From: Acidimicrobiaceae bacterium
GTDB lineage: Bacteria > Actinomycetota > Acidimicrobiia > Acidimicrobiales > RAAP-2
DNA: 38,404 nucleotides
Direction: 5' to 3'
Assembly (NCBI GenBank): GCA_003133665.1
Contig: PKYK01000077.1
Span: 1-38,404, forward strand
The position numbers and the translations under genes are program-made. Under the pieces are notes generated by a model, which saw only the letters and a list, made by a program, of their open reading frames with translations, had not been told where the DNA came from and made no database searches. Positions 15,790 to 24,877 of this stretch are shown here, piece after piece; the stretch's first letter is position 1; every line of letters begins with the position of its first letter.

Positions 15790-17315
15790 CCATCGTCCTA
15801 GGGACCGAACCACTGTCGCGGGCCGAGTTGCTCGCGGTCGCGCGCGAGTACGAGCCACTGTCGCTCAGTGACGCCGTCCTCGCCCGCCTCAAGCGCCAGC
15901 GAGCGGCCATCGATGCGCTGGTGCGCAGCGGGACGCCGATCTACGGGCTGTCCACCGGATTTGGTTCGCTGGCCACCACGTTCATCTCGCCCGACCAGCG
16001 TCGCGCTCTGCAGCGTTCGCTCATTCGCTCCCACGCCGCCGGCGTCGGCGACGAGGTCGAGACCGAGGTGGTGCGCGCCATGATGGTGTCGCGACTCACC
16101 AATCTCTGCAGCGGTGTCTCGGGCGTGCGGCCCTCGACCGCTCAGGCGTACTGCGCACTGTTGAACGCGGGCATCACGCCGGTCGTGCACGAGTTCGGCT
16201 CGCTCGGCTGTTCGGGCGACCTGGCGCCGCTCGCCCACGTCGCGCTGGCGTTGATGGGCGAGGGCGACGTTCGCGACGCGGGCGGCCAACGCGTGATGGC
16301 GGGCGACGCCCTGCGCGCGGCGGGACTCAAGCCGGTGGTGCTCGCCGAGAAGGAGGGACTCGCGCTCATCAACGGCACCGACGGCATGTTGGGACAGCTC
16401 ATCCTGGCGATCGACGACGCCGGGCGTCTCTTGGAGCTCGCCGACGTGGCGGCCTCGCTTTCGATTCAGGCCCTGCGCGGAACCGACCGCGTCTTTCTCG
16501 CCGAGATCCACGCGCTGCGTCCCCATCCGGGTCAGCGTGACAGTGCCGCCAATCTCGCGGCGCTGCTCGCCGATTCACCGATCGTTGACTCGCACCTCAA
16601 CGACCCGACCCAGGTGCAGGACGCCTACTCGCTGCGCTGCGCCCCGCAGGTCCACGGCGCCGCGCGCGACACGTTGAGCCACGCCACGCGCGTCGCCGAT
16701 ATCGAACTCGCTTCGGCGATCGACAACCCGTCGGTCCTCGCCGACGGCACGCTCGTGTCCAACGGCAACTTCCACGGCGCGCCGGTCGCCTACGTGCTGG
16801 ACTTTCTCGCCATTGCGCTGGCCGACGTGGCGTCCATCGCCGAACGGCGCACCGACCGTATGCTCGACGTGAGCCGCAGCTACGGACTGCCGCCCTTCCT
16901 CGCGCATCACGCCGGCGTCGACTCGGGTCTCATGATCGCGCAGTACTCCCAGGCCGCCCTGGTGTCGGAGATGAAGCGCCTGGCGTCGCCGGCCAGCGTG
17001 GACTCGATCCCCTCGTCGGGGATGCAGGAGGACCACGTGTCGATGGGTTGGCACGCCGCGCGCAAGTTGCGCCGCGCCCTCGAGGCCTTCAGTGACGTGC
17101 TCGCCATCGAGCTGCTCGCCAGTGCCCGGGCGCTCGAGCTGCGCGCGCCGTTGCGCGCGTCGCCCGTGACCGCGGCGGTGAGCGAGCGCGTCAACGCCGC
17201 CAGCGGCGGTCCGGGTCACGATCGCTGGCTCGCGCCCGAGATCGCGGCCGTGGGATCGCTGGTTCGCAGTGGCGAGCTGCTCGATATCGTGGGTCGTTTC
17301 GTTGCGCTGGCGTAG
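15786..17315 (+). CDS. hutH: Histidine ammonia-lyase
   Basis: A 509-residue enzyme that removes ammonia from L-histidine to give urocanate, the first step of histidine degradation. The self-forming MIO cofactor site reads GSLGCSGDLAPLAH, so the tripeptide is Cys142-Ser143-Gly144 instead of the textbook Ala-Ser-Gly; from memory the Cys form also occurs in Streptomyces HutH. The upstream YGLSTGFG loop and the QDAYSLRCAPQVHG and SIPSSGMQEDHVSMG blocks are intact. ATG 15786 overlaps the hutG stop, and hutU follows after 18 bases. Confidence 0.95.
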   Translation: MTIVLGTEPLSRAELLAVAREYEPLSLSDAVLARLKRQRAAIDALVRSGTPIYGLSTGFGSLATTFISPDQRRALQRSLIRSHAAGVGDEVETEVVRAMMVSRLTNLCSGVSGVRPSTAQAYCALLNAGITPVVHEFGSLGCSGDLAPLAHVALALMGEGDVRDAGGQRVMAGDALRAAGLKPVVLAEKEGLALINGTDGMLGQLILAIDDAGRLLELADVAASLSIQALRGTDRVFLAEIHALRPHPGQRDSAANLAALLADSPIVDSHLNDPTQVQDAYSLRCAPQVHGAARDTLSHATRVADIELASAIDNPSVLADGTLVSNGNFHGAPVAYVLDFLAIALADVASIAERRTDRMLDVSRSYGLPPFLAHHAGVDSGLMIAQYSQAALVSEMKRLASPASVDSIPSSGMQEDHVSMGWHAARKLRRALEAFSDVLAIELLASARALELRAPLRASPVTAAVSERVNAASGGPGHDRWLAPEIAAVGSLVRSGELLDIVGRFVALA

Positions 17316-17333
17316 TTCAGTGGAGGAGTAGTC

Positions 17334-18989
17334 ATGGAAGGTGCCCGTCCGGTACGAGCAGCACGGGGCTCGACGCTGACGACGTTGGGTTGGCCCCAGG
17401 AGGCGGCGCTGCGCATGCTGCAGAACAACCTCGACCCCGAGGTCGCCGAGCGCCCCGACGACCTCGTCGTCTACGGCGGCACCGGCCGAGCGGCGCGCGA
17501 CTGGCGGAGTTTCGACGCGCTGGTGCGCACGCTCACGACGCTGAAGGGCGACGAGACCATGCTGGTCCAGTCGGGTCGCCCGGTGGGGGTCTTCCAGACG
17601 CACGAGTGGGCGCCGCGGGTGCTGATCGCCAATTCGAATCTGGTGCCTGACTGGGCCAACTGGCCCGAGTTCCGACGCCTGGAGGCGCTGGGCCTGACCA
17701 TGTACGGCCAGATGACGGCCGGCTCGTGGATCTACATCGGCACGCAGGGAATCCTGCAGGGCACGTACGAGACGTTCGCGGCGGTCGCCGAGAAGCGCTT
17801 CGGCGGCACGCTCGCGGGCACGCTCACGCTCACCGGCGGGGCCGGCGGCATGGGCGGCGCCCAGCCCTTGGCGGTCACGATGAATGACGGCGTCTGCCTC
17901 TGCGTCGACGTCGATCCGGCGCGGCTGCAGCGTCGCGTCGATCACCGCTACCTCGATGAGTGGACCGACGACCTCGACGACGCCGTGGCGCGCGTGGTGG
18001 CGGCGAAGAAGGAACGCCGCGCGCTGAGCGTGGGGCTGCTCGGCAACGCGGCGACGATCTTCGCGGAACTCCTGCGACGCGGCGTCGAGGTCGACATCGT
18101 GACCGACCAGACCTCCGCGCACGATCCGCTCAGCTACCTGCCCGAGGGCATCGATCTGGCGGACTGGCGTGACTACTCCGAGAAGAAGCCCGAGGAGTTC
18201 ACTGATCGCGCCCGCGAATCGATGGCCAAGCAGGTCGAGGCCATGGTGGGCTTCATGGACCAGGGGGCCGAGGTCTTCGACTACGGCAACTCGATCCGTG
18301 GCGAGGCCGCCCTCGGCGGCTACCGCCGCGCCTTCGACTTTCCGGGCTTCGTGCCGGCCTACATCCGCCCGCTGTTCTGCGAGGGCAAGGGGCCCTTCCG
18401 GTGGGTCGCGCTCTCGGGTGACCCCAAGGACATCGCGCGCACCGACCGGGCCGTGCTGGAACTCTTTCCCGAGAACGAGGCCCTGCACCGCTGGATCACC
18501 AAGGCCCAGGAACGAGTCGCGTTCCAGGGGCTGCCCGCGCGCATCTGCTGGCTCGGGTACGGCGAGCGCGACAGGGCCGGTCTGGCCTTCAACGATCTGG
18601 TCGCGTCGGGCGAGGTATCGGCCCCGATCGTCATCGGTCGCGACCACCTCGACAGCGGTTCGGTGGCCTCGCCGTACCGCGAGACCGAGTCCATGCTGGA
18701 CGGCTCGGACGCCATCGCCGACTGGCCGCTGTTGAATGCGCTGGTGAACACCGCGTCGGGGGCCACGTGGGTCTCGATCCATCACGGCGGCGGCGTCGGC
18801 ATCGGCCGCTCGATCCACGCCGGCCAGGTCTGCGTCGCCGACGGCACCGTGCTCGCGGGCCAGAAACTGGCGCGGGTACTGCGCAACGACCCCGGCATGG
18901 GCGTGATCCGCCACGTCGACGCGGGCTACGAGCTGGCCGACGAGGCCGCGGTCGAGCGGGGCGTGCGTATTCCCATGCGTGAGGGCTGA
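17334..18989 (+). CDS. hutU: Urocanate hydratase
   Basis: A 551-residue urocanase, adding water to urocanate to give imidazolone propionate using tightly bound NAD+. Full length for the family. The NAD-binding part includes [17 protein letters not shown] and [15 protein letters not shown]; the C-terminal region [18 protein letters not shown] carries the conserved cysteine region. ATG 17334 follows a strong ribosome binding site (GGAGGAG). Its TGA stop is directly followed by the GTG start of hutI. Confidence 0.96.
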   Translation: MEGARPVRAARGSTLTTLGWPQEAALRMLQNNLDPEVAERPDDLVVYGGTGRAARDWRSFDALVRTLTTLKGDETMLVQSGRPVGVFQTHEWAPRVLIANSNLVPDWANWPEFRRLEALGLTMYGQMTAGSWIYIGTQGILQGTYETFAAVAEKRFGGTLAGTLTLTGGAGGMGGAQPLAVTMNDGVCLCVDVDPARLQRRVDHRYLDEWTDDLDDAVARVVAAKKERRALSVGLLGNAATIFAELLRRGVEVDIVTDQTSAHDPLSYLPEGIDLADWRDYSEKKPEEFTDRARESMAKQVEAMVGFMDQGAEVFDYGNSIRGEAALGGYRRAFDFPGFVPAYIRPLFCEGKGPFRWVALSGDPKDIARTDRAVLELFPENEALHRWITKAQERVAFQGLPARICWLGYGERDRAGLAFNDLVASGEVSAPIVIGRDHLDSGSVASPYRETESMLDGSDAIADWPLLNALVNTASGATWVSIHHGGGVGIGRSIHAGQVCVADGTVLAGQKLARVLRNDPGMGVIRHVDAGYELADEAAVERGVRIPMREG

Positions 18990-20153
18990 GTGGCGACGCG
19001 GGTCATCACCCACATCGGTGAGCTGACCACGAACGACGCCTCACTCGGTGACGGCACCGACCTCGGACGCCTGCGGGACGCGGCACTCGTGATGGACGAC
19101 GATCGGGTGCTGTGGACCGGTCCGCACGCCCGGGCGCCCGCGGCCGACGAGATGATCGATGCCGGGGGCGCGGCGGTCGTGCCCGGCTTCGTCGACAGCC
19201 ACACCCATCTGGTCTTCGCCGGTGAACGCTCCGCCGAGTTCGAGGCGCGCATGGCCGGTCGACGTTACGACGGCGGGGGGATCGGCCGCACCGTCGAGGC
19301 GACGCGCGCGGCGACGCGCGACCAACTGCGTGCGCGCACCCAGGAGAGGGTCGACGAGCTTCGAGCGGGCGGCGTGACGACGATGGAGATCAAGTCGGGC
19401 TACGAGCTGACCATCGACGGCGAGGCGCGACTGCTCGACGTGGCTGGGGAGTTCACCGACGAGGTCACGTTCCTCGGTGCGCACGTCGTACCCGACGAGT
19501 ACGCGCGCGACCGCGAGGCCTACGTCAATCTCGTGGCCGGAGCGATGTTGGCGGCCTGCGCACCGCGTGCGCGCTGGGCCGACGTCTTTTGCGACACGGG
19601 CGCGTTCAACGTGGACGAGGCCCGGCGGATCCTGCTGGCCGCCCGCGGCGCCGGACTCGGGCTTCGGGTGCACGGCAATCAGCTCGGCGACACCGGTGGC
19701 GTGGCCCTGGCGGTCGCGCTGGACGCGGCCAGCGTCGACCACTGCACGTTCGTGAATGACCTCGACGTGGACTCGCTGGCGGCCTCGCGGACGGTGGCGA
19801 CGCTGCTGCCCGGCGCGGAGTTCTCGACGCGCTCGGCGTACCCGTCGGCGCGGCGCCTGCTCGACGCGGGGGTGACCGTCGCCCTCGCGACCGACTGCAA
19901 TCCCGGCACCTCCTACGTGACCAACATGGCGCTGGTCATCGCGCTGGCGGTGCGCGAGATGGGCATGACCTGCGACGAGGCCCTGTGGTCGGCGACGCGC
20001 GGGGGAGCGAAGGCCTTGCGCCGCGACGACATTGGCCACCTGGGCGTCGGGGCCCGAGCCGACGTGGTGGTGCTCAACGCGCCCCGGGCGGCCCACCTGG
20101 CCTACCGGCCGGGTGGCGCGCTGGTCACGCGCACTTTTCGCTCCCGGCGCTAG
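18990..20153 (+). CDS. hutI: Imidazolonepropionase
   Basis: A 387-residue amidohydrolase that opens the imidazolone ring to give N-formimidoyl-L-glutamate, the substrate of HutG. Metal ligands are visible in DSHTHLVF (HxH pair), HGNQLGDTGG and ATDCNPG. It starts with GTG immediately after the hutU stop and ends the hutG-hutH-hutU-hutI operon. A 53-base gap precedes the next promoter. Confidence 0.95.
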   Translation: MATRVITHIGELTTNDASLGDGTDLGRLRDAALVMDDDRVLWTGPHARAPAADEMIDAGGAAVVPGFVDSHTHLVFAGERSAEFEARMAGRRYDGGGIGRTVEATRAATRDQLRARTQERVDELRAGGVTTMEIKSGYELTIDGEARLLDVAGEFTDEVTFLGAHVVPDEYARDREAYVNLVAGAMLAACAPRARWADVFCDTGAFNVDEARRILLAARGAGLGLRVHGNQLGDTGGVALAVALDAASVDHCTFVNDLDVDSLAASRTVATLLPGAEFSTRSAYPSARRLLDAGVTVALATDCNPGTSYVTNMALVIALAVREMGMTCDEALWSATRGGAKALRRDDIGHLGVGARADVVVLNAPRAAHLAYRPGGALVTRTFRSRR

Positions 20154-20194
20154 GACGCCACCTCGGGCGGGGAGAAATCCGGGGCTAGAACCAA

Positions 20195-20200
20195 TAAGGT
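20195..20200 (+). promoter_or_regulatory. -10-like box of the MoxR-VWA pair
   Basis: TAAGGT ends six bases before ATG 20207, again placing the transcription start at the start codon. No ribosome binding site is visible between box and ATG. Confidence 0.4.
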
Positions 20201-20206
20201 ACCTGC

Positions 20207-21631
20207 ATGAGCACCCCAATTGCCCCCAGCGATCTGCCCACCACCCTCGGCGCACTGCGCGCCTCGAGTTACCAGCCCAAGTCGGTGCGCGAAGAGATAC
20301 GCATCAACCTGGAGCAGCGCCTCGCCGAGGGACGCCCCCTCTCGTCGGCCGTGCTCGGCTACGAGGACTCGGTGCTGCCCCAACTCGAGACGGCGCTGCT
20401 CGCCGGCCACGACATCATCTTGCTGGGCGAACGGGGCCAGGCCAAGACGCGGATGATCCGCTCGCTCGTCGAGCTGCTCGACGAGTGGCTGCCCATCGTC
20501 GAGGGCTCGCAGGTCCGGGACGATCCCTTCGCGCCGATCTCCGCCTACGCCATCGACCTGGTGCAGGAGAAGGGTGAGGACACCCCGATCGCCTGGGTGC
20601 ACCGCACCCAACGCTTCGCGGAGAAGCTCGCCTCTCCGGACACGTCCATGGCCGACCTGATCGGCGAGGTGGACCCCATCAAGGTGGCGGGCGGACTCTT
20701 CCTCGATGACCCGCGGGCGCTCTCCTACGGTCTCGTGCCCAAGTCCAACCGGGGCATCTTCGCCATGAACGAGTTGCCCGACCTCGCCGAACGCATCCAG
20801 GTGGGACTGCTCAACGTGCTCGAAGAGCGCGACGTCCAGATCCGCGGTCACCTGGTGCGACTCAATCTCGACGTGATGGTCGTCGCCACGGCGAACCCCG
20901 AGGACTACACGAACCGCGGACGCCTGATCACGCCGTTGAAGGACCGCTTCGGCTCGCAGATCCGCACGCACTACCCCTACGAGTTGACGACCGAGATCGC
21001 CATCGTCCACCAGGAGGCGAAGCTGCCCACGTCGCCCAAGCCCATCACGGTGCCGTGGTTCATCGACGACATCGTCGCGCGCGTGAGCCACGTCGCGCGC
21101 AAGAGCCACGTGATCAGTCAGAGTTCGGGCGTGTCGGTGCGCCTCTCCATCGCCAACTACGAGACCGTCGTCGCCAACGCCCTTCGCCGAACGCTGCGCA
21201 CCAAGGACGAGACCGTCGTGCCGCGGGTGAGCGATCTGAGCGCGATGGTGCAGTCGACCCAGGGCAAGATCGAGTTCGACACGATCGACGACGCCGACTC
21301 GGACCAGGTGATCGCGGCGCTGGTGTCGCTCGCCGTTCGCCAGTGCTTCAGCGAGCACGTGCTGCTCGAGGAGGCCCCCGCGATCGTCCAGGCGTTCCAG
21401 GCCGAGGTCATGGTGCACACCGGCGACGACCTGCCCGATCGGGACTACCTCGCGGTCCTCGCGGCCATGCCGGCGCTCGATGCGCCGGTGCGGCGCATCG
21501 CCGGACCAACGGCCAGCGACGGCGAGTTGGCCGCGGCCGTGGAATTCGTGCTCGAGGGCCTGTACCTCACCAAACGACTCGCCAAGGACGCGTCCGGCCC
21601 CCGCGCCCTCTACCGGTCGAGGAATCGGTAG
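20207..21631 (+). CDS. MoxR/magnesium-chelatase-like AAA+ ATPase
   Basis: A 474-residue AAA+ protein. The P-loop reads GERGQAKT at 74-81; a Walker B-like IFAMNELPDL, sensor-1 MVVATANPEDYTN and an arginine-rich PLKDRFGSQI follow, in the order of MoxR and BchI-type ATPases. Such proteins work as chaperones with a von Willebrand factor A partner, and the next gene, overlapping by one base, encodes exactly that. The pair resembles mycobacterial Rv0958-Rv0959 in order and size. The substrate is unknown; there is no chlorophyll or cobalamin gene nearby, so a metal-chelatase role is unlikely. Confidence 0.85.
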   Translation: MSTPIAPSDLPTTLGALRASSYQPKSVREEIRINLEQRLAEGRPLSSAVLGYEDSVLPQLETALLAGHDIILLGERGQAKTRMIRSLVELLDEWLPIVEGSQVRDDPFAPISAYAIDLVQEKGEDTPIAWVHRTQRFAEKLASPDTSMADLIGEVDPIKVAGGLFLDDPRALSYGLVPKSNRGIFAMNELPDLAERIQVGLLNVLEERDVQIRGHLVRLNLDVMVVATANPEDYTNRGRLITPLKDRFGSQIRTHYPYELTTEIAIVHQEAKLPTSPKPITVPWFIDDIVARVSHVARKSHVISQSSGVSVRLSIANYETVVANALRRTLRTKDETVVPRVSDLSAMVQSTQGKIEFDTIDDADSDQVIAALVSLAVRQCFSEHVLLEEAPAIVQAFQAEVMVHTGDDLPDRDYLAVLAAMPALDAPVRRIAGPTASDGELAAAVEFVLEGLYLTKRLAKDASGPRALYRSRNR

Positions 21632-23625
21632 TGCCCGTTCGCTACGGCTTTCGCCGCTTCGGCGAGGACGACGACTTCGGCGACCTCGACGTCGACGAGC
21701 TGCTGCGGCTGCTGGGCGACGACGTCCTCGAGAGCGGTGACCTCGACGAGGCCATGGACCGGCTGCTTCGCGAAGGGTTGACGACGTCCGATGGCGAGCG
21801 CATCGAGGGGCTGCGCGAGCTGCTCGAGCGAACACGGACCAAGCGACGCGAACTCGAACAGCAGGCCAGCCCCGACGGGGAGATGCAGCGCTATCGGGAC
21901 TGGCTCGACGAGATCGAGGCGATCGAGGGAAGCGAACTCGACGAGTTGCTCGAAGAGGCCGAGGCGTCGGGCGACGAACGACGAAAGGAAGTCACGCGCG
22001 ACCTGGTGGAGCAGAAGCACATGCAGCGCGACCTGATGAGTGACCGGCTACCCGAGCGACTCGGCAACTACCGCAGCTACGAGTTCGTCTCCTCCGAGGC
22101 CCGCGAACAGTTCGAGCAACTGCTGAGCGAACTCGAACAGGACGTGCTTAACACGTACTTCGAGCAGAGCAAGGAGTTCCTGGGTCGGCCCGATCCCGAA
22201 GAGCTCGCGCGCACGCGCGACATGATGGACGCCCTCTCGTCGATGATCGAGCAGGACCGCCGCGGTGAACCGCTCGACCCCTCGTTCGATGACTTCATGG
22301 AGAAGTTCGGCGACTACTTCCCGGGCGCGCAGAACCTCGAGGACGTCGTTCGCGCCATGGCCGAGCGCGCCGCCGCGGCCGAGGCGATGTTCAACTCGCT
22401 CTCGGGCGAGCAGCAGAGCGAACTGCGGGCCATGTTCAACCAGATGATGGAGAATATGGAACTGAACTTCTCGCTCAACCGCCTGGTGGCGAACCTTCGC
22501 CAGGCCACGCCCGACATCGATTGGAACCGGGCGCACCGCATGCGCGGCGACGAGCCTTCGTCGTTCGCCGAGGCGGCGTCGATCGCCGAGCAACTGGGCG
22601 AGCTGCGCAATCTCGAGGAGTTCCTGGGACGGTCGAACGCCGCCCAGGCGCTGCCCGAGGTCGACCTCGAGGCGGTGAGGCGCAACCTGGGCAGCGACGC
22701 GGCCCGCCACGTCGCGCGACTGCAGAAGGCGCTGAAGGAGCTGAAGGACCAGGGCTTCATCGATCGCACGGGCAACAAGCTCACGCTGAGCCCGAAGGGC
22801 GTCCGCCAGATCGGCCAACAGGCGCTGAAGGACCTCTTCGCCCAACTGCGCAACTCGCCCGCCCTCGGCGCGCACCGTGAGGCGACGGTGGCCCGCGGCG
22901 GCGACCGCGAGGAGACCTCCAAGCCGTGGGAGCCCGGCGAGGCCTTCGCGCTCCACCTGCCCAAGACGTTGCGCAACGCCGTCTTCCGCCAGGGCCCCGG
23001 AACGCCGGTGAAACTGCATCCCGACGACTTCGAAGTCGAAGAGTACGAGGCGACGCGGCGTTCGTCGAGCGTCTTCGCGATCGACCTGTCGCTCTCGATG
23101 GCCATGCGCGGCAACCTGGTGCCCGCGAAGAAGATGGTGCTCGCCCTCACCCAGTTGATTCGCTCGAAGTACCCCCGCGACTTCGTGGCCGTCGTCGGCT
23201 TCGGCGAGACGGCTCAGGAGCTGCGCATCGAGGACATACCGGCGCTCACCATCGACTACGCCTACGGCACCAATCTCCAGCACGCGCTGGCCCTCAGCCG
23301 CCACCTGATGCGCAATCAACGAGGGGAGCGTCAGATCGTGGTGGTGACCGACGGTGAACCGACCGCGCACCTGATGGACAACGGCGAACCCTTCTTCTCG
23401 TGGCCGCCGGTCCACGAGACGCTGGAGAGGACGATGGCCGAGGTACTGCGCTGCACGAAGGCGGGCATCACGATCAACACCTTCGCCCTCGACATCGAGC
23501 GCAGCCAGTTCCCCTTCGTTGAACAGATCGGCCGGGTGAACGGCGGGCGAACGTTCTACACCTCGGTCGACGAACTCGGCAGTTACGCCCTCGACGACTT
23601 CGTCCGCCACCGTCGGGCAAGTTGA
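21631..23625 (+). CDS. VWA-domain protein, partner of the MoxR-like ATPase
   Basis: A 664-residue protein, mostly acidic and helical in its first 450 residues, with long Glu/Arg-rich stretches likely to form coiled coils. The VWA domain occupies about residues 475-650: the MIDAS site starts with AIDLSLSMA (DxSxS) near 484 and is completed by VVVTDGEPTAH. GTG 21631 shares its first base with the TAG stop of the ATPase gene. It is followed by an unusually AT-rich intergenic region. Likely a metal-dependent adaptor for the ATPase; the target cannot be told from sequence. Confidence 0.85.
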   Translation: MPVRYGFRRFGEDDDFGDLDVDELLRLLGDDVLESGDLDEAMDRLLREGLTTSDGERIEGLRELLERTRTKRRELEQQASPDGEMQRYRDWLDEIEAIEGSELDELLEEAEASGDERRKEVTRDLVEQKHMQRDLMSDRLPERLGNYRSYEFVSSEAREQFEQLLSELEQDVLNTYFEQSKEFLGRPDPEELARTRDMMDALSSMIEQDRRGEPLDPSFDDFMEKFGDYFPGAQNLEDVVRAMAERAAAAEAMFNSLSGEQQSELRAMFNQMMENMELNFSLNRLVANLRQATPDIDWNRAHRMRGDEPSSFAEAASIAEQLGELRNLEEFLGRSNAAQALPEVDLEAVRRNLGSDAARHVARLQKALKELKDQGFIDRTGNKLTLSPKGVRQIGQQALKDLFAQLRNSPALGAHREATVARGGDREETSKPWEPGEAFALHLPKTLRNAVFRQGPGTPVKLHPDDFEVEEYEATRRSSSVFAIDLSLSMAMRGNLVPAKKMVLALTQLIRSKYPRDFVAVVGFGETAQELRIEDIPALTIDYAYGTNLQHALALSRHLMRNQRGERQIVVVTDGEPTAHLMDNGEPFFSWPPVHETLERTMAEVLRCTKAGITINTFALDIERSQFPFVEQIGRVNGGRTFYTSVDELGSYALDDFVRHRRAS

Positions 23626-23638
23626 CCCAGCGGAAAAC

Positions 23639-23654
23639 TCCCTTTTATGAGGGA
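23639..23654 (+). terminator. Weak hairpin after the VWA gene
   Basis: TCCCT pairs with AGGGA around a six-base loop, 13 bases after the stop, followed by an AT-rich stretch. It may end the MoxR-VWA transcript. Confidence 0.35.
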
Positions 23655-23703
23655 TTTCATAATTTCCATTTGCTTTTTGCGCAAATCCCCGCCACAATGA
23701 CAT

Positions 23704-23719
23704 CGTTGTAATTACAACG
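23704..23719 (+). promoter_or_regulatory. Perfect 16-base palindrome upstream of whiB, probable operator
   Basis: CGTTGTAATTACAACG is identical to its reverse complement and lies 32 bases before the whiB GTG. It contains TGTAAT (23707-23712), a 5/6 match to a -10 box. The half site TACAACG recurs at 23746-23752, running into the start codon. A second palindrome, TTTGCGCAAA, lies at 23676-23685. The arrangement suits a dimeric repressor; the regulator is unknown. Confidence 0.55.
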
Positions 23720-23751
23720 GTGGTGTATCCGCCGTAGGGGAGGAATACAAC

Positions 23752-24027
23752 GTGGAGATCGTCGAACTGCTGAGCGGTATGGAAGATCGAGGCTGGCAAG
23801 CCCGATCGAACTGCATGGGGGTCGACCCCGACCTTTTCTTCCCCGAACGAGGTGCGTCGACCCGTGAGGCCAAGGAGGTCTGTCGCGGCTGCGTGGTGCG
23901 CGACGACTGCCTGGAGTTCGCCCTCGACAACGGCGAGAAGTTCGGGATCTGGGGTGGCATGAGCGAGCGCGAGCGCCGCCGTCTGCGCCGAGCCCGCGCC
24001 ATCGAACGCCGTTCGCAGGCGAGCTGA
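23752..24027 (+). CDS. WhiB-family transcriptional regulator
   Basis: A 91-residue WhiB protein with the four iron-sulfur cysteines C21, C44, C47 and C53 and the family turn GIWGGMSERERRRLRRAR. WhiB proteins bind a [4Fe-4S] cluster and contact the sigma factor of RNA polymerase; they occur only in actinobacteria and their phages. GTG 23752 follows GGGGAGG. The gene has its own AT-rich upstream region with a palindromic operator, and ends ten bases from the convergent formimidoyltransferase-like gene. Which WhiB subclass it belongs to needs an alignment. Confidence 0.92.
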   Translation: MEIVELLSGMEDRGWQARSNCMGVDPDLFFPERGASTREAKEVCRGCVVRDDCLEFALDNGEKFGIWGGMSERERRRLRRARAIERRSQAS

Positions 24028-24037
24028 TTCGCGCGCT

Positions 24038-24859
24038 CTAGCGGGCGCTGCGAGCTTCGATGGTGGCGTCGGGGCTGAGCCCCAACTCCTCCCAGCGTTC
24101 CTCGCTCTCCGATTCGAGAAGTGCCCGCGGGGCCAGCCCCACGAGCTCGGCCCGGTCGATCGCGCCGCCCCGGGGCAGTAGTGCGCTCACCTGGTCGTAG
24201 ACCTGCGAGAGCCGAACGGACCCGAAGTCGATCACGTTGCAGCTGACCTGGACTTCTTCACCGACCCGAAACGCGAGCGAGCGAACGGCTCCTTGGCGAA
24301 TCGCCGACGCGATCCGTCGGGCCTCGTCGAAGGTGACGTCGCGAAGCCAGAGATTCCACGCGATCAAGATCGGGCGACAGCCCACCGCGACCGCGCCGCG
24401 AGAGGGGGAGGCTTCGCCGGGGCCGAGGTCGGGGGCGAGGGACGTGAAGGCCCAACGGCGAACCTCAGGCAGGGTCCGAACCGTCCCGTCGCTGAGCGGT
24501 CCGTACAGGAAGACCGGCACCGAGAAGCTCTCGGCGAACCAACTTGCCGTGGCGTCGCGAAGCGCGCAGGCCTCCTCGGGACGCTCAGGGCCCAGGGCCA
24601 CGAACGGCACGACGTCGACGACGCCGAGTCGGGGATGCACCCCGGAGTGCTGGCGCAGGTCGAGCAGCCGGTACGCACTGTGCACGAGCGAATGGACGTC
24701 GAGGAGAAGTTGGTCGCGTTCGTTGATCATTGTGAAGACGGCCCGGTTGTGGAACCGGTCCCGGTGACGATCGCGAAGCGACGAACCGGCCGCACGCGAC
24801 AACTGCTCCAGCGCCGGAAGGTCACGGCCTTCGGAGATGTTGATCACGCACTCGAACAT
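24038..24859 (-). CDS. Glutamate formimidoyltransferase-like protein (FTCD N-terminal domain)
   Basis: A 273-residue protein matching the formiminotransferase half of FTCD: ECVINISEGRD at the N-terminus, HNRAVFTM, the block HSGVHPRLGVVDVVPF, PVFLYGPL and CRPILIAWNLWL. It is slightly shorter than usual formimidoyltransferases and has no cyclodeaminase domain. The family moves the formimidoyl group from formimidoylglutamate to tetrahydrofolate. With hutG nearby this would be a second exit from histidine degradation, but distant members exist without proven activity. It lies 18 bases downstream of a WhiB gene on the same strand and is probably co-transcribed with it. Confidence 0.75.
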   Translation of the reverse strand: MFECVINISEGRDLPALEQLSRAAGSSLRDRHRDRFHNRAVFTMINERDQLLLDVHSLVHSAYRLLDLRQHSGVHPRLGVVDVVPFVALGPERPEEACALRDATASWFAESFSVPVFLYGPLSDGTVRTLPEVRRWAFTSLAPDLGPGEASPSRGAVAVGCRPILIAWNLWLRDVTFDEARRIASAIRQGAVRSLAFRVGEEVQVSCNVIDFGSVRLSQVYDQVSALLPRGGAIDRAELVGLAPRALLESESEERWEELGLSPDATIEARSAR

Positions 24860-24877
24860 CGTGCGTCAGGGCCGTGG

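Noticed and set aside
16575..19013. 812-codon open frame on the minus strand across hutH and hutU
   Set aside because: It is antisense to two textbook enzymes and its His/Arg/Gly-rich product looks like the mirror of high-GC coding DNA.
20207..23625. Magnesium or cobalt chelatase
   Set aside because: No chlorophyll or cobalamin genes are linked, and the MoxR-VWA pairing is enough to explain the resemblance.
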